Below, piece by piece: positions 45,042-57,949 of a stretch of DNA of 64,000 nucleotides. Every line of letters begins with the position of its first letter. Positions within the stretch are counted from its first letter, which is position 1. The stretch lies in NCBI GenBank assembly GCA_963513935.1, contig OY740766.1, positions 30,001 through 94,000 on the forward strand, written 5' to 3'. The notes under the pieces were generated by a model. That model did not search any database, was not told the DNA's origin, and saw nothing but the letters and a program-made list of their open reading frames with translations. The DNA comes from Aphrophora alni (lineage: Eukaryota; Arthropoda; Insecta; Hemiptera; Aphrophoridae). Made by a program: the position numbers and the translations under genes.

Positions 45042-45882
45042 GGGAAGTCGGCACCTTTTCCCTCTCCTATGTTAATCAAATGGGAGTAAAAATACTTTAC
45101 TTTAGCTACCATTATCCATGAAACCATTAGTGCTACAGACTTGAAATTTTTGGTACATATTTAGTAAATGTGAATTTACTTACTGTAGCAGAAATATAAA
45201 AATAAAGTGAAAAAATAAAAATATAAGGATTTTTATTGTTTTTTTAAATTTTTAAAACCCTATTATTTTTTTAGATTTTTATTGATAATAAAGGTTTTAA
45301 CTATCTTACCTCAAAAAATCTGCAAGGGTAGTGTCAAGTAGTTGTATAAATGGTGTGTCTAAAATTTCAGACTTGTAGTTGCAATACTTTTTGAAATATA
45401 ATTATGTACTCTACCTAAAGTTTAAAAAACACAAGATATGGAAAACCGACTTTAAAAGTTTGTCACACTTTGAACACAATAAGATCAAGTCTAAGATCAT
45501 AACTTACATTTAGTGGACTGAATTAAATTTGATATTATTTGTAGATCAACTATAAAATATTACCATATTACCTGGTTATCAGTATAATACAAGTCCTTTG
45601 GGAGTGTGACCAACCTAAAATAACTCAAAAATAAAAAATAAGATTGAAGTATGCAATATAACAAATCAAGGAATATATAACTAGCATGTAATGTCTACAT
45701 ACCTATCACATCTAATCGCAGAATACTCTGTTACTAATAAGCTTTAAATAATTATTTATGTAGATATCAATTATTATTCATATATATTGTTATATATTTT
45801 AATAAACAGGATAAAATGGAGAATGTTTTAGGCTATTTTTTTTAATTTGCATTTTTTAAACTAAAAAAGGTGCCTACTCCCC
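45042..45882. mobile_element. Non-autonomous TIR element (~841 bp)
   Basis: The left end GGGAAGTCGGCACCTTTT and the right end, read in reverse, GGGGAGTAGGCACCTTTT match at 16 of 18 positions. A diverged 8-base flank (GTGTTAAG on the left, GTGGTAGT on the right) could be the target duplication. No coding sequence was found inside. Superfamily not assigned. Confidence 0.6.
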
Positions 45883-46094
45883 GTGGTAGTCGATTGCATA
45901 ATTACCAAAACTATTAACATCTTATGCTTGGCATGAATGAAGTACCCTAACCATGCCAGGCATAAATAAAAAGGGTCCCACCTTAACCTCTTATTAAACA
46001 TATATAAATGACTTATTAGAGACAAATTGGACTTTTGTAATTTTCTTTTTGGACATATATAATAATAGACTAAATCGCTGCTGGAAAGTTAGCA

Positions 46095-47219
46095 TTAACC
46101 CATTCAGTCATGAATTTTTGTGTTTATCGTAAAAAAATTTTGTTTGTAATATTTTGAAAGTGTTAATTTAATAAATATTTTGAAAACATTTTTTGACTAA
46201 GGGCCTAAATACAGCATGTCCATTTAAATGGACATTATGACTCTATGTCATAATTTTCTTTTCAGATATTTCATCTGTCATTTCATTAAGAACTTCAAAT
46301 TCGTCTTCTAAGCTACATGACTCTCTTATCGCATCTAAAACAACAATCAAATTAATGATAGGCTATTACAATTTTGAAATGTGCATCATACTTTTTATTC
46401 TATGACTGAAATAATAATTTATGAACCTAGTAAAACTCCAATTATTAGCCTTCCATTATTCCTTTGTAATTTATTCTGTTGTGTACAATTATTATATAAA
46501 ATAGTAACATATTGTTTTTACCTATAAAGTTGAATACAATAATGTAAAACTACTACAGTGATAAAATGCTAGTTTATTTATAATAATCACCATATGACAA
46601 ATTGTTATTGTTTCATTCAACTCCTCAACTGATAAATTTTCCAAGTTTGAATCATCTAATAAATCTAAAATACGATTTTCCAACAAACGTTCAATCATTT
46701 TAATTTCATAAATTATAAAGGTACTGTTATTAAAACAAGCTTTGAAACAAAATACAAAAAAATGTCAAATATAACCTCACTTCATAATTTGAATACTTGA
46801 GTCACAATGTCCATATACGTGAACATACGATTTACACAAAATATTTCATAGCAATAAAATTACAATTTCTCATCAAATATAGTCAATTATCAAATTTTGG
46901 TTATTAATAAACTCAAAAAATACCACAAACTCCTCAACAAATAGCATAACCTCCACAAACTTATAACAACAAACACATGGTAACCTCTGTCCTCTAGTGC
47001 TGGTAAAACATTTACAGCTGATTACTGTAAATAAATAGTGCTTGCGATTCTTGGATGATGATTTAGAGTGCAGCACATGATAGATCTGTAAAAAGAATGC
47101 CCATTTACATGGACATTATGAGTCAAGCAACAGTTTTGATATATTTTTGAATTCTATCCTTTGTTATTCGATGTCCATTTTTATATGGACATATTGGACA
47201 TCATGACTGAACGGGTTAA
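46095..47219 (-). mobile_element. piggyBac-like element, degenerate
   Basis: TTAA at 46095-46098 and 47216-47219 flank inverted ends CCCATTCAGTCATGA and CCCGTTCAGTCATGA. TTAA targets with CCC-starting ends are the piggyBac hallmark. On the minus strand short acidic stretches (IERLLENRILDLLDDSNLEN at about 46620-46700, and LEDEFEVLNEMTDEISE near 46260-46330) look like transposase N-terminal remnants, but that is weak. Two internal blocks, TGTCCATTTAAATGGACATT (near 46220) and a close relative near 47098, are direct repeats near the two ends. Confidence 0.7.
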
Positions 47220-47453
47220 CGCTGAGCTCTAACCTTAAGATATTCCTAACCTAAAAACATCGACCGGAAAAATTTCTAAGTTTAAATAAATATTACCTAA
47301 TACAGTATCTCTTTTGATATTTAAGTATAACACCTAATACTTACTAGTAATTTAATAAATAAAAAGTTATAAACTGCTAATTATTCAATTTTAAACATTA
47401 AAATTGTAATTTAGTAACATCCTAAATTCTGTTTCTACAGACATTTTAGTCAT

Positions 47454-47750
47454 ATTTTCATCAATAACTAGAAAAAAAATAAAAATTACCTCAATGAAAT
47501 TTTGCATAAATACTCTTTAAGAATATTAGTTTAATATTTTATAAACACCATATCTGGAATTAGGGTCTGACCAGACCTAGAGACGTTTATATGAAGAGAG
47601 TGGGGAGGGAGTCATGTATTTTCATTAATAACTAAAAAATTTGAAAAATTACCTCGATGAAACTTTGCATAAATACTCTTAAGGAATAGTAGTTTATTAT
47701 TTTATAATCACCATATTATCTAGAATTAAGGTCTGACCAGACCTACAGCC
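47454..47750. repeat. 163-bp-spaced tandem duplication
   Basis: Blocks including TTTGCATAAATACTCTT and GGTCTGACCAGACCTA occur twice, 163 bases apart, with moderate divergence. The second motif contains the palindrome GGTCTGACCAGACC-like core. Confidence 0.8.
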
Positions 47751-47817
47751 TTTTTAGTGATGAAGAGGGAATTCTTGCATTAACTTTCCAAGTACTTCAT
47801 ATATACAAAACCAAAGC

Positions 47818-47945
47818 AACCTTCAGGGGTATAGTGAGTACGGGTTTAGCAATCCCGAGGGAATTAACTGGATCTACACGTTTTTAGATCCCTCTCTTTC
47901 ATCTTTCCTATCAGGTCATTCTTAACAATTCTTGCTAACGCTATT
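47818..47945 (+). repeat. Dispersed SINE-like family copy (5' half)
   Basis: TTCAGGGGTATAGTGAGTAC, CAATCCCGAGGGAATTAACT, GGATCTACACG and TAGATCCCTCTCTTTCATCT in family order. Confidence 0.65.
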
Positions 47946-48550
47946 AAACAATTCATAGGCTAGGGGTACAAGGCTATGATGACCGACAGTTTTATCGCCT
48001 TTAGCGGGTTTACACTAGAAACAAAACAATGTTTATAACACATGTTTTAAAAATGGCAGTTTAAAACTTACAAACGCCCTGAATTTTGAAAAATATAAAA
48101 AGTCTTTGTGTTTGGTACACTTGTAAAACGTAACATACAAAACGCTAATTTATAACTCTGTTTGTATTACATTATATGATGAAGCTGGGTAAGTACCATC
48201 ATGGCCATATCAATTTGTTTTATTTCTTTACCTATATGTAGTGAATGGATTTTGGGTCGAGGAGGGGAATTGTAACGAATATAATTTTTGATTGGTATTT
48301 GATATGGATCCACGGGAAAGTTTACAATGCGTTGTTTTCTTGTTTATATCTGTAACCAAACATTTCAAGAAAGTTTTGGACTTTGTGTGCGATTGTTTAA
48401 TAAAACAGATTTATTTTGTTTAGAAGAAGAAGAAGACTAGTAGTCTATATTAAACGTCTTCGTTATAAAGATCTTATTATATCAAATTTGAGTTCAATAT
48501 CTTATCTATTTCTGGATCTGGAGTTATAGTGGTATTTTTTAAAAGAACAA

Positions 48551-48577
48551 AATGGCGGATAATGAAACGGAATTCGA
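48551..48577 (+). CDS. Possible first exon of an unknown gene
   Basis: AAAATGGCG is a good translation-start context. The frame reads MADNETEFD and runs straight into GTATGT, a consensus donor. The segment is short and no later exon can be linked, so this is only a candidate. Confidence 0.22.
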
Positions 48578-48696
48578 CTGTATGTTAGTTGAAATTTGTT
48601 TATTTGTTTTAATGTATATAATCCGAAAATGAATAGCCAATTCACATTTATCGGAACACGTGTATAATATATATTTTTTCTTTAATTGATATGCGA

Positions 48697-48875
48697 AAAA
48701 CCTCTCGGACATTATCGTCTTTTTTTTAAAATATAAGATAGCACAAAATAAAGAACCCTAGCACTCGAATACTCTAATAGCGTCAAGGTCGGAAAAGAAC
48801 AAGAGTTGGTCAAAAGAGACCTGATAGGATTGGAAGAAAGGGATCTAACCCAGACTATATGAAAAAAAGTGTAAA
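48697..48875 (-). repeat. Dispersed SINE-like family copy
   Basis: AAAACCTCTCGGACATTATC, AATACTCTAATAGCGTCAAG, AGAGTTGGTCAAAAGAGACC and GGGATCTAACCCAGACTA in reverse family order. Confidence 0.7.
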
Positions 48876-49947
48876 TCCAGTTAGGGTACCTATTTAAAAT
48901 TTCATGTTTTGTGGTCGTTTATCATGCATTCGTGCAGACAATAACGAAGAAAGATGGACAGCATGTTGAACTTTTTTTTTTCGGTGTCTATAAGTTATGA
49001 AACGTGAAAATGGGTCAAAAGGAAAAGTCGATGTGTGTCATACTTACCCTATACTTCGCAATCTGGGTAAAGGTGGCTGGCAAAACATATAGAGCATAGA
49101 TGAGATAAATGTCACGTGGTCGTTTATCTTATCAGGGCAGTGGGTGAACTGACAAAGACGTAAACAAAGCCTGACTGCTGCCTGCCAAGAAAAGTGACAA
49201 CTGAATAATATGGTGTTTCATAAAGGACGTTTACAATAACTGAAATGCACCTTCTCAAAATGTAATACTACAAATAAAGTTACATTTTTCTCTATTTTTA
49301 TAATAATGTTTCTGTCTATTTTAACACAATCACTTTTTATTTGATTTATTAAATATTAATTTAACCCTTTTTATAATTTAATAACATTGGTTTTTCTTGT
49401 GTTTAAAACTTTCATTTCTCAGTTAAAGTGAAAATCAAGGTTACTATTTCGAGGGAATTTGAAAATAAAATAATATTTAAAAACTTTATCACTGACAGAA
49501 AGAACTTTCCAGAGTGGCATGGTGTTTTTTATTATTATTATTTTTTTTTTTTTTAAATTCACCAAAAATAGTAATATTATCCAAAACTCAACTTGTTATT
49601 GTATCATTTTTCACGGAACAGTCTATAGAATTCATTTATGTAACGAATAAAGAGTTTGGATGTAAAAATTCAACATAGTTTTTTAAATCGATTATTCTTT
49701 TCAATATGTATATTAAGTGAGAAATTATTACAATGGTTTTAGTAATGACGCCTGAAGTGATACGATATATATCTTAAGGTCGTAAGCGATACACAATGAT
49801 AAGATAGGTATCGCTAGTGCGCGTCAAATCGTGTTGTACACCATTATAACAACTATCGCAAGATCTATGTATGATCTTCCTTTCTGTTAGTTTAGACGTC
49901 TAGAGGTACAAGTAATACTGAAGATTTAAGTTTCATCAATAGTGTTG
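48876..49947. other. No gene seen
   Basis: AT-rich with T runs; nothing supported. Confidence 0.45.
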
Positions 49948-50145
49948 GAACAGCCTCAGGGGCTCACTATAGTAAGGGGGATCTTAGCTGGATTGGGTTA
50001 GATCCCTCTCTTTCATCTTGCCAGCTCTCTCTTGACCAACTCTTGTTCTCTTCCGACCCTGACGCTATTATAGTATTCAAAAGCATTATGTTCTATTATA
50101 TTTTTTCCTAAGGTATAAGACGATCGAGAGGTTTTTAGCCAACAA
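49948..50145 (+). repeat. Dispersed SINE-like family copy, nearly full
   Basis: AGCCTCAGGGGCTCACTATA, TTGGGTTAGATCCCTCTCTT, CTCTTGACCAACTCTTGTTC, CCCTGACGCTATTATAGTAT and CGATCGAGAGGTTTTTAGCC are all present. GGTTAGATCCC is close to a Pol III B box, so tRNA ancestry is possible. Confidence 0.7.
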
Positions 50146-53100
50146 CAACAAATATATAGAATGTTTAGAATTCTTTTACACAGTAACTAAAAGTAGACGT
50201 TAAATATTGCTGGGCGACATACAAAATTATTATAAAAGTAAAAAGGATGTATGGAGGTAGGAAAACAAAAGAGTCTGTTTCCTGGAAATCTACCCAGAAT
50301 AAAACAGGATGCAAGACTGCATCCGGTTGCTTGAGTTTATCTCCTCTTTTAATGAAATGTTTTGTAATTCCCAAAACAAACTTTATTTACTTATCGGCCA
50401 TCATGGATTTCTAACAAACTAAAGCGAATTTTTCAGTGTTCATCTAAGTAATAGCAATGACTACTATGTAGTCATTGGTAATAGTCTTTCTAAAAACATA
50501 TCTTTCGACACCTGTAAACTGGAGTCATTCACATTAGACCTGGGCCATTAGAACATTACTGTTTGTCAGCTTCAGATTTCTTCCTCATTGTGTTCTTATA
50601 AATATTTCATGTAGAAAAAAATAATGCTACGAATCGAAAAAAAAGTCGGCATTTTCGCAGGAACATCCGTTTCGTAAAGTCCAAAAATGGGGTTTTGGGA
50701 TTTATGTGTTTCGTCTGTGTTGTGCCCAAACGAGCGGAATTATTTTTATAAAATTGTGTATGTGCTAAAATATACCATTTCTTTAGAGAACACAAACAAA
50801 ATGTATTAATCACCATTACTATAAATAGAATGTTTGAGTACAAAATCACGAGTAAAAGAAAATTACCGTTAAGAAAAATATTGACCGCCTTCAAGGAAAC
50901 TTGATTTTAATACAATTTATGCCCAGGGTGAATTTTTACAGAAGCAAAAGAATCCTAGGCTACTTTTACATATATTTTATAGGCTTATCACAAAAAGTTA
51001 ATAATAGGGGAAACTTACCTTCGTAAGAAATACAAGAGAAAAGATTCAATGGGTTCCATTACTTACAATATAATACACTGAGAACCGCTAAGTTACTTAG
51101 GCCTTGTAGGAAATAATAAATTATATTGTTAAATCAAGTAGGGTTACAGTTATTGCACAGGTGTTCTGAATCTCGTAATTGTGTATAACATTAATTTTTG
51201 ACGTCTGTTAGACTCTAACTTACCTCGTAAATGTGTCTATATTACACTAAACAGTCTACACTCGCTTCGCTCCTATAAGAATATTTTTCTTGAAAAGTGA
51301 AGGATCGAAGTTACATTTTTGACAATAAAGTCGCTATTTGTCATTTTTAACTATGTGTGGTGGGTACCCGTATAGTAGAATTAATTGAAATCTACAAATT
51401 TATTTAATTAATTATGTTACAAGTGGAATAACTTACGAAATATGGGCAAAAAACTGTTTAAAATTGTCGCCGTTTTAATAATAGGGTTCTATAAGAGGAC
51501 ACTCTATACCAAATTTCTTGTTAATATGATAATTTTGTCGCCACTATCATGCTTGTGGGAACGTCGACAGACGGACAGTATATCAAAAATAACTTTTTAG
51601 GTTTCCTGAGGCCATGATACGGGGCGATCAGAATCGATTACCTAACTTGCTATCTATTTATTATACTGAGTAAGTAATAAAGAAAATATAAGTTTCTCTC
51701 GTCATAGTCTTAGATATAGAGTGAACCAAATGTATAAAAACCCCTCAATAACTTTAAATCTGTTTTAGATAGAATTCTGTAACTTTCCGAATAACGTGTG
51801 GTCAACTACTCTATCTTTTGACGTAACAGAATTTAAACCCCTTCTTGTGGGGTGGCCCAGGGGTTGTAACTCAAATATTTTAAATGGGAACACCCATTGT
51901 GTGATACATCATATTAGTTCTCTTTAAAACACGAAATAGGTTGTAAATAAAAGGTTTCTACGATACTTGTATCCAAAATGGCGGCCGATTGAAGTTATTT
52001 AAAAAAAATAATAAGATCAAATAAAATAAATTAAACTTCAATTTTATTTAAATTAATGCAATGACATTTGAAAATTAAAATTAAATTTAGAAAATTGTAT
52101 GTGTTGTTAGCCTATAGTTAAGATTGGGTCTTTACGTTACCCCCTCCCAATTTATCTGTTTTTAACCAGAAGTGTGAAGGGAGGGGGCGAATAACGTTGC
52201 GTATTATCTACTTCAACAAGACAACTCTCGCAGCTTTCGTTAGCCACAATGTTTGTAGTTGTGATTTAGGTTCTACACGAGATGGTGCTAATTCGGGTTG
52301 GCATTGTATAACAGGGAAAGTTGTGTAATTACTGTTAGAGGGTGTAAATTTTAATATTATATTAAACAGAAGGGAAGAAGTATGTGCTAGTGTGGTGTAG
52401 AGTTATTTAGAGTGTTTCTTTAGTGTTCAGTGAGAGGTAAAATCGTATAGAGAAAATTGTGTAATATTCTCAAAAACCAAATATTGTGTTTGTTTACTAC
52501 AAAATGCGGTTTTGGTCGTTTATGATATTCTCATTATATTGTAAACCTTTTGAACGTCCACCATTTTGAAACTTGTGAATGGAAGTCCTTTTACTTGTAG
52601 ATCTCAATGAGATACATTTTTAAAGGTGGAAAATAAAAACAAAATTCAAGGAATCTAATTAAATTTTAAACTAATTTGATTTTCAGTCTTGCATACTTCA
52701 GAATAACACAAATATAGGTAAGCCTACTGTAGTTGCTCTATTTTTTGCCAATAGTGAGATTACTGTAGCTTATTTTCTGCATTAAAAATGAGCTAATGTT
52801 TTTTAAAACTACAATAACTAATCTTAAAAATCTGTACATATACCTACAGATGTCCACGAAATGTTAAAAAGTGTAGAAATTTACTTTTTACAAGCCCAAA
52901 ATTTGATAATGTTTTTGTTAACATTGGACCTATATTTTGAGTCAGAATTTGTATATTTTCATAAAACTTTCAAAACAAATTCAATCCTATATCAGACACA
53001 GTTCAGACTAAAGTTTTAAAAATGAAATTGATCAATAGTTAGTTATAATTAGATCAACAGACTAATCTAAGAGAGAAAAATAGTTGGAAATTGGGTGGAG

Positions 53101-54277
53101 AGGGGTTCTGGTTTGATAAAGCATTGAACAATTTAAAACAAAACTGTTATCAGAAATAATTAATTATATGTATAAGTTATTTATACATACTTAAACCAAA
53201 TTAAAACTTTCAACATTCATAGAAATTATAACCTATGTTTGGACATAAACTTAGTTCATTTTGTCAAATAAATCAAAATGCAATATTGGTAATTTGTATC
53301 ACATAAGCTACATGTCTACAAATTAACTAACAAATGGGTTAATTTTGTCCATATATAAACCATACACATAAAATACTTTTCAGGTTATTGGTGGAGTTAC
53401 AAACTGTGAAGAGTAGAGATTAAACGAATTGGGTAAAATCTAAAGTAAAACTAATACCAGGCAATTTATTTTAAACATTTTTCAAACTTATAAACAATAC
53501 ATTCTATAATCTGTCTAATTTTACAATACAAATTAGATAAACTGATAGGCCTAGGAAATAATAAATCAAGAGACTTTGGTAACCCGCCATGTTGTTAACG
53601 AAAAGAACTGTTTGACAACTATACAAAATATTGGTACATACAAATTTCATCATTTTAAAATAACACTTTTTCAATTTAAAAAAAAATCACATACCTTTAT
53701 TTAATTCACATTCTCCCAATTTATAAAAATAATAATAAACTTAAACTGTTTAGGTTTTGCACACTGCATTAGATGAAAATAAACGTATGTTTTGTGACCT
53801 TGTAATGGAACTGCTTATTGAATTGTCTAATCGGGAATTAATTAAAACTACTGAATCATGAAAGTAGATTTCGATTATTTAGTTATTTTTTAAAAATACA
53901 TTATATAATTATTTTCTTCCAATATTTTGATTTAAAACGTATATTTACTTTTATTTACGATGAAAACATAGAAGAAACGAAAGAATTTTAAATGAAGGTA
54001 ACGTTTTAGATCAGTTCGTAATTGTATAATATAACCTGTATGGTACTAATCAACATAATACATAATACAGTTTCAGTTTTAAATAATAATTGTATAGTTA
54101 ACTAATATTTGAACATCCCTATATGATTCAGATTAAAAAATATGCATATAAAAGATGTTTTCTAATAAAATAAATTCAATAACTATTTGATGGTTTATTA
54201 ATCGTTCGCTTATAAATTTAATTAATAAATTAAATTTTTGATTGTTTAAAAAAGGAATAAAGAAAACTTAAACATTA

Positions 54278-54281
<4 letters not shown>
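50146..54281. other. Long stretch with no gene supported
   Basis: Short frames only. Points of note are a repeat-like patch around 51480-51640 containing GTCGACAGACGGACAG, a patch at 51850-51990 with AAATGGGAACACCCATT and AAAATGGCGGCCGATTG, and a slightly GC-richer patch at 52130-52330. None has a second copy in this window. Confidence 0.45.

Positions 54282-54339
<58 letters not shown>
54282..54339. repeat. (AT)n microsatellite
   Basis: About 28 uninterrupted AT units. Confidence 0.97.
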
Positions 54340-54342
<3 letters not shown>

Positions 54343-54477
54343 ATGAAATATTATAATACATGATCTCAATGTTTTTGCTACCGAAAGCCAAATATCTTCA
54401 AGGTCTTCACCTTCCAATATTTTTATTTAGTGGTAGTGGTATTCAAATTCATTCATTTGGATTTTGGCGTCTTTTAG

Positions 54478-54676
54478 TGGATGGGTGTTCTAAAAGTTTC
54501 CAAAATAAGCGCATTTCGTTTAAGAACTTTCGAAATTTTGGTAAAATTTGAGGATCCCGAGCTACTTAACAGTGTCAACTTACAGGAAACTTCCGATTTT
54601 ACCAAAATTGTGAGTTCTTACGTATATACAAATCAGAAAATTTTGTTAGCTTCCCGCCAGGCAGATTTCACAATAG
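54478..54676 (+). CDS. Possible exon, unknown protein
   Basis: GGCGTCTTTTAG precedes and GTGAGA follows a 199-base open stretch. It reads MGVLKVSKISAFRLRTFEIL, then FEDPELLNSVNLQETSDFTK and YTNQKILLASRQADFTIG. Composition and amino-acid text look coding against the AT-rich flanks. I do not recognise the protein. Confidence 0.4.
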
Positions 54677-56152
54677 GTGAGATCAAAAAACAATTTTAAA
54701 ACCTTATTCACTCTGGTAATCTAAAAAAAATGTTTTTACTTTTTTTTTATTACGTTTATTTTGAATAATTTAAATGTTTATTTTTCTTTTGCTAGACAAA
54801 TATATTTTAGTATGGTGTTACTATTGAAGGAATAAATTTTTGTTGGCCATTTTAAGTTAGTTATGGTAATTTTAATTCTGTCTGGAAAACTTCTACAGTT
54901 TATTTTTTTGATTTATCAATGAAATTGATTTAGTGAGTGTTTATTAATAACAGATTTAGTATAATTTATTTCGTGTTTAAAAATATAACTGTATAATTAT
55001 TAAATATACATTTAAGGCAAACTGTATTTGTCATTTAGTTTTTTTAGGAACAAGATAGCCTATTTTCATCTTTTGTAATTTTTAGATATTTTACAAGTAA
55101 TAATAAATACTAGATTTGTTATTTTCTTTTGGGAGAATGCAAGTTGTTTTATTTTATTTTTGTATGCACTATGCTTGAGGGCTGTGAATGTGGGATTGTG
55201 TGAGTTGGTTTAAAAATTTGGAAATAGGGAAATGTGTATTTGAGTGAATGTATAGTATTGTATTAAAATTTGTTCCTAATAAGAATAAGGTAGGCCTATT
55301 TTTAGATTGTATGTTTTTTGTTGTTTTTTTTAATTACTAAGTTAGTTTGTTTTGCTTTTTTCTATATGTCTGTGTATTTATAATTTTATTTTTGGAAAGA
55401 CATATTAAATTTTTTAAATATGAAATTTTATTTTATTATTTGTTACTTTGAGCAAGCTGTTGTGTTTGTATTTCTTCAGTTTTAATATTTTCTTTTTTAT
55501 TTTGTAGGAAATCTCTAAATGGCTATTGTCAAAGGGGTTCCTAAGTTTACTTTTTTCTATTTGTTTATTGCAAGATTTTGTTTGTGGGGAATACAAATTT
55601 ATTATTTATTTTACAGTTGTACAATTTTTAAGTAACTTTTAGGTGCAAGTGTATATTTTTCATGGTGATTGAGAGTTTGATGCACTGATTACACGGATGC
55701 ACTGATTTCTTATCATTATTTAGTCTTTTAGGCATAACATGTGAAATGATACAGTTTGTAGTAAACTTGAAGCTAAATAAACCTAGGCTTTGATGTAGGC
55801 TCCTAAACTGATGTTGGTATTTCAGTTTTTTTTTTTTGTTTTTTTTTTTTTCAAAATTGAAATGTTTAACGTACCCAATATTAATTTTGCAAAACATTTT
55901 TAAAACTTTTGGACACATTTGAGTATTTTTGAAAATCTTTTAATATAGTAGGATATATATGTGTACATACATCAATTTGTTTAAATAATTTGGTTTTGTA
56001 ATTCATAAAAAGGTATTTTGTTTTATAGCCTATTATTTTCAATTAGTTTTTTTTTAAACTTAATTTAACTGTGAAATCTATGAACAATTTTGTTTTATTG
56101 TTTTGTTTGTCTTTACACACAATAATTTTAATAATGATTGATTCCACTCTGA
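54677..56152. other. No gene seen; T-rich
   Basis: Very T-rich on the plus strand from about 54720 to 56100, with homopolymer runs near 55828-55850. Open frames on the minus strand are lysine-rich by-products of that bias. Confidence 0.5.
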
Positions 56153-56410
56153 ATTGACCCTTAGGTGCTCACTCATAGTGACTACAACCATGGCAATCCC
56201 AAAGGATTTGATTTCCTTCAGGAGCTGATTATAGCGAGTAGCAAACTCGAGGGATCCTAACTGGATTTTTCCTTTAGTCTTGGGTTAGATCTCCTTCTTT
56301 CATTTTTACTAACACACCTCTCTTAACCAATCCTTGTTCTTTTTCAGCCCTGATGCTATTTGAGTATTCAAAGGTTAGGGGTCTTTATTTTATGTTATTT
56401 TTTTCCTTTT
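56153..56410 (+). repeat. Dispersed SINE-like family copy, nearly full
   Basis: TAGGTGCTCACTCATAGTGA, CTTGGGTTAGATCTCCTTCT, CTCTTAACCAATCCTTGTTC and GGGGTCTTTATTTTATGTTA in family order. The 5' portion appears partly duplicated (AGGAGCTGATTATAGCGAG). Confidence 0.7.
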
Positions 56411-57778
56411 TAGGGTTCATAAGTAAAATCAAGGGTAATTATATTTCACATGTGTCTTTAATTTGACACACAGTCTATACACCTGTCTTTTACCAGCCTA
56501 CACAGACAAGACGATAAATCCTTAATATTTCAAACTTTGCATTTAAATTCTTTGTATTGTACCACATATAGGAAAAATATAGTGGTAACAAAAAAAGACT
56601 TGGGAAACTATAGAGTTGAATTTTTATTTATTTTTTTTTAAATACCGTATGTGTAGGTTATCAAATAAAACGAGCCTAGATTTAATAATCTGATTATGAA
56701 TATTATGTTAATTTGACGAAAAATTAATATGTTGGTGCTAGGCTAAATTATTGTCGGATATCATGTCCTCCCCCTCTCCCAACTTGAACACGGCATAACC
56801 TAAAAATATGAAAAAAAAAAAAATATTTGAAATTAAATTGCAGTTTGAAATCATATATTATAGATTTTGTACTACGAATAGATTTTAATTTAACCACACA
56901 ATGAGAAATTCGTAGCTTAAATTTTAAAAGTTGTTTTTATGAAATGTGAGACAAACAATTCAATAGCCATTAGAAGATTAATTCCATTTTCATTGATTTC
57001 TCTTTATTATGGTCTGTAGTTAAAATCAAGGACCTTTATAATTTTATTTGCATGTCTATCTGTACAATTTAAACTCTCACTTAAATTACATCAACTTTAT
57101 AAAAATAATTTTCCTATGTGCCTACGGAGCGTAAATTGTGTGGTTTTAGAGCACTTACGAGCCATTTATTTATAAGATGATGATGTCCTAAAGGTTATTT
57201 TACCTTTTAAAACAACAACAATAATAATAATAGTAAAATGTGATTGATTGCTGTGTGGGTGATTATTGAATTTAAGTTAAACAATATTGATCTTTATTCT
57301 GATGGATATTTATATTTATTCAGGTGTTGCAACCATTTATACATGTTTATTTGTTCAGGTATTGCGACCGGGTATTGGAAACACATTTTGCCATACACAC
57401 CCAATGTATGAGCAAGGACTACAGCCACATTAAAGTCCACCAATGAAGTCAAAATAATCGAACAATAAGTTATAGGTATGTATAGCTTTAGTATAGTGTG
57501 TTGTTGGTTTAACAAGTTGGTTTTTGTGATATCTGTGTGTGTGTGACTGAGATTAAATAGCATTAGTAACTTTTCCATACTACTGTATACAAGTGCTAAT
57601 TTAAAGCTCTGTAAGTAATTGTTCCAATGATACTTTACTTAAATTGCAATATTTTTACATACTCAGAGTATATGTAGATGGAGTAAGTGTGGCATTTGTA
57701 AAAGCATTGAACTTGTGTTACTGTCTTTGCATTTCATTGTCTAAAGAAAAAGTAATCTTCGTTATTCTTGTTATGTGA
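56411..57778. other. No gene seen
   Basis: AT-rich. A minus frame at 57294-57578 with a TG-repeat-coded His-Thr run shows no family. Confidence 0.45.
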
Positions 57779-57895
57779 CCTTCAGGGGCTCATTATACTG
57801 AGTAGCAAACTCTAGGGATCCTAGAGGGATCTACACATTGATAGATCCTTCTCTTGTCCCAAATCTTGTTCTCTTGCAACGCAAACACTATTAAT
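57779..57895 (+). repeat. Dispersed SINE-like family copy
   Basis: CCTTCAGGGGCTCATTATAC, AGTAGCAAACTCTAGGGATC and GATCTACACATTGATAGATC, then a shortened 3' half. Confidence 0.65.
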
Positions 57896-57949
57896 GTTTT
57901 ATTATACATTGTTATTTGTATTCAAATCACAAGTGATAAGCAATTCAAT

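Noticed and set aside
50607..50894. 95-codon minus frame
   Set aside because: Hydrophobic text typical of AT-rich DNA, no splice context or family.
55628..55918. 96-codon lysine-rich minus frame
   Set aside because: A by-product of the T-rich plus strand; no domain.
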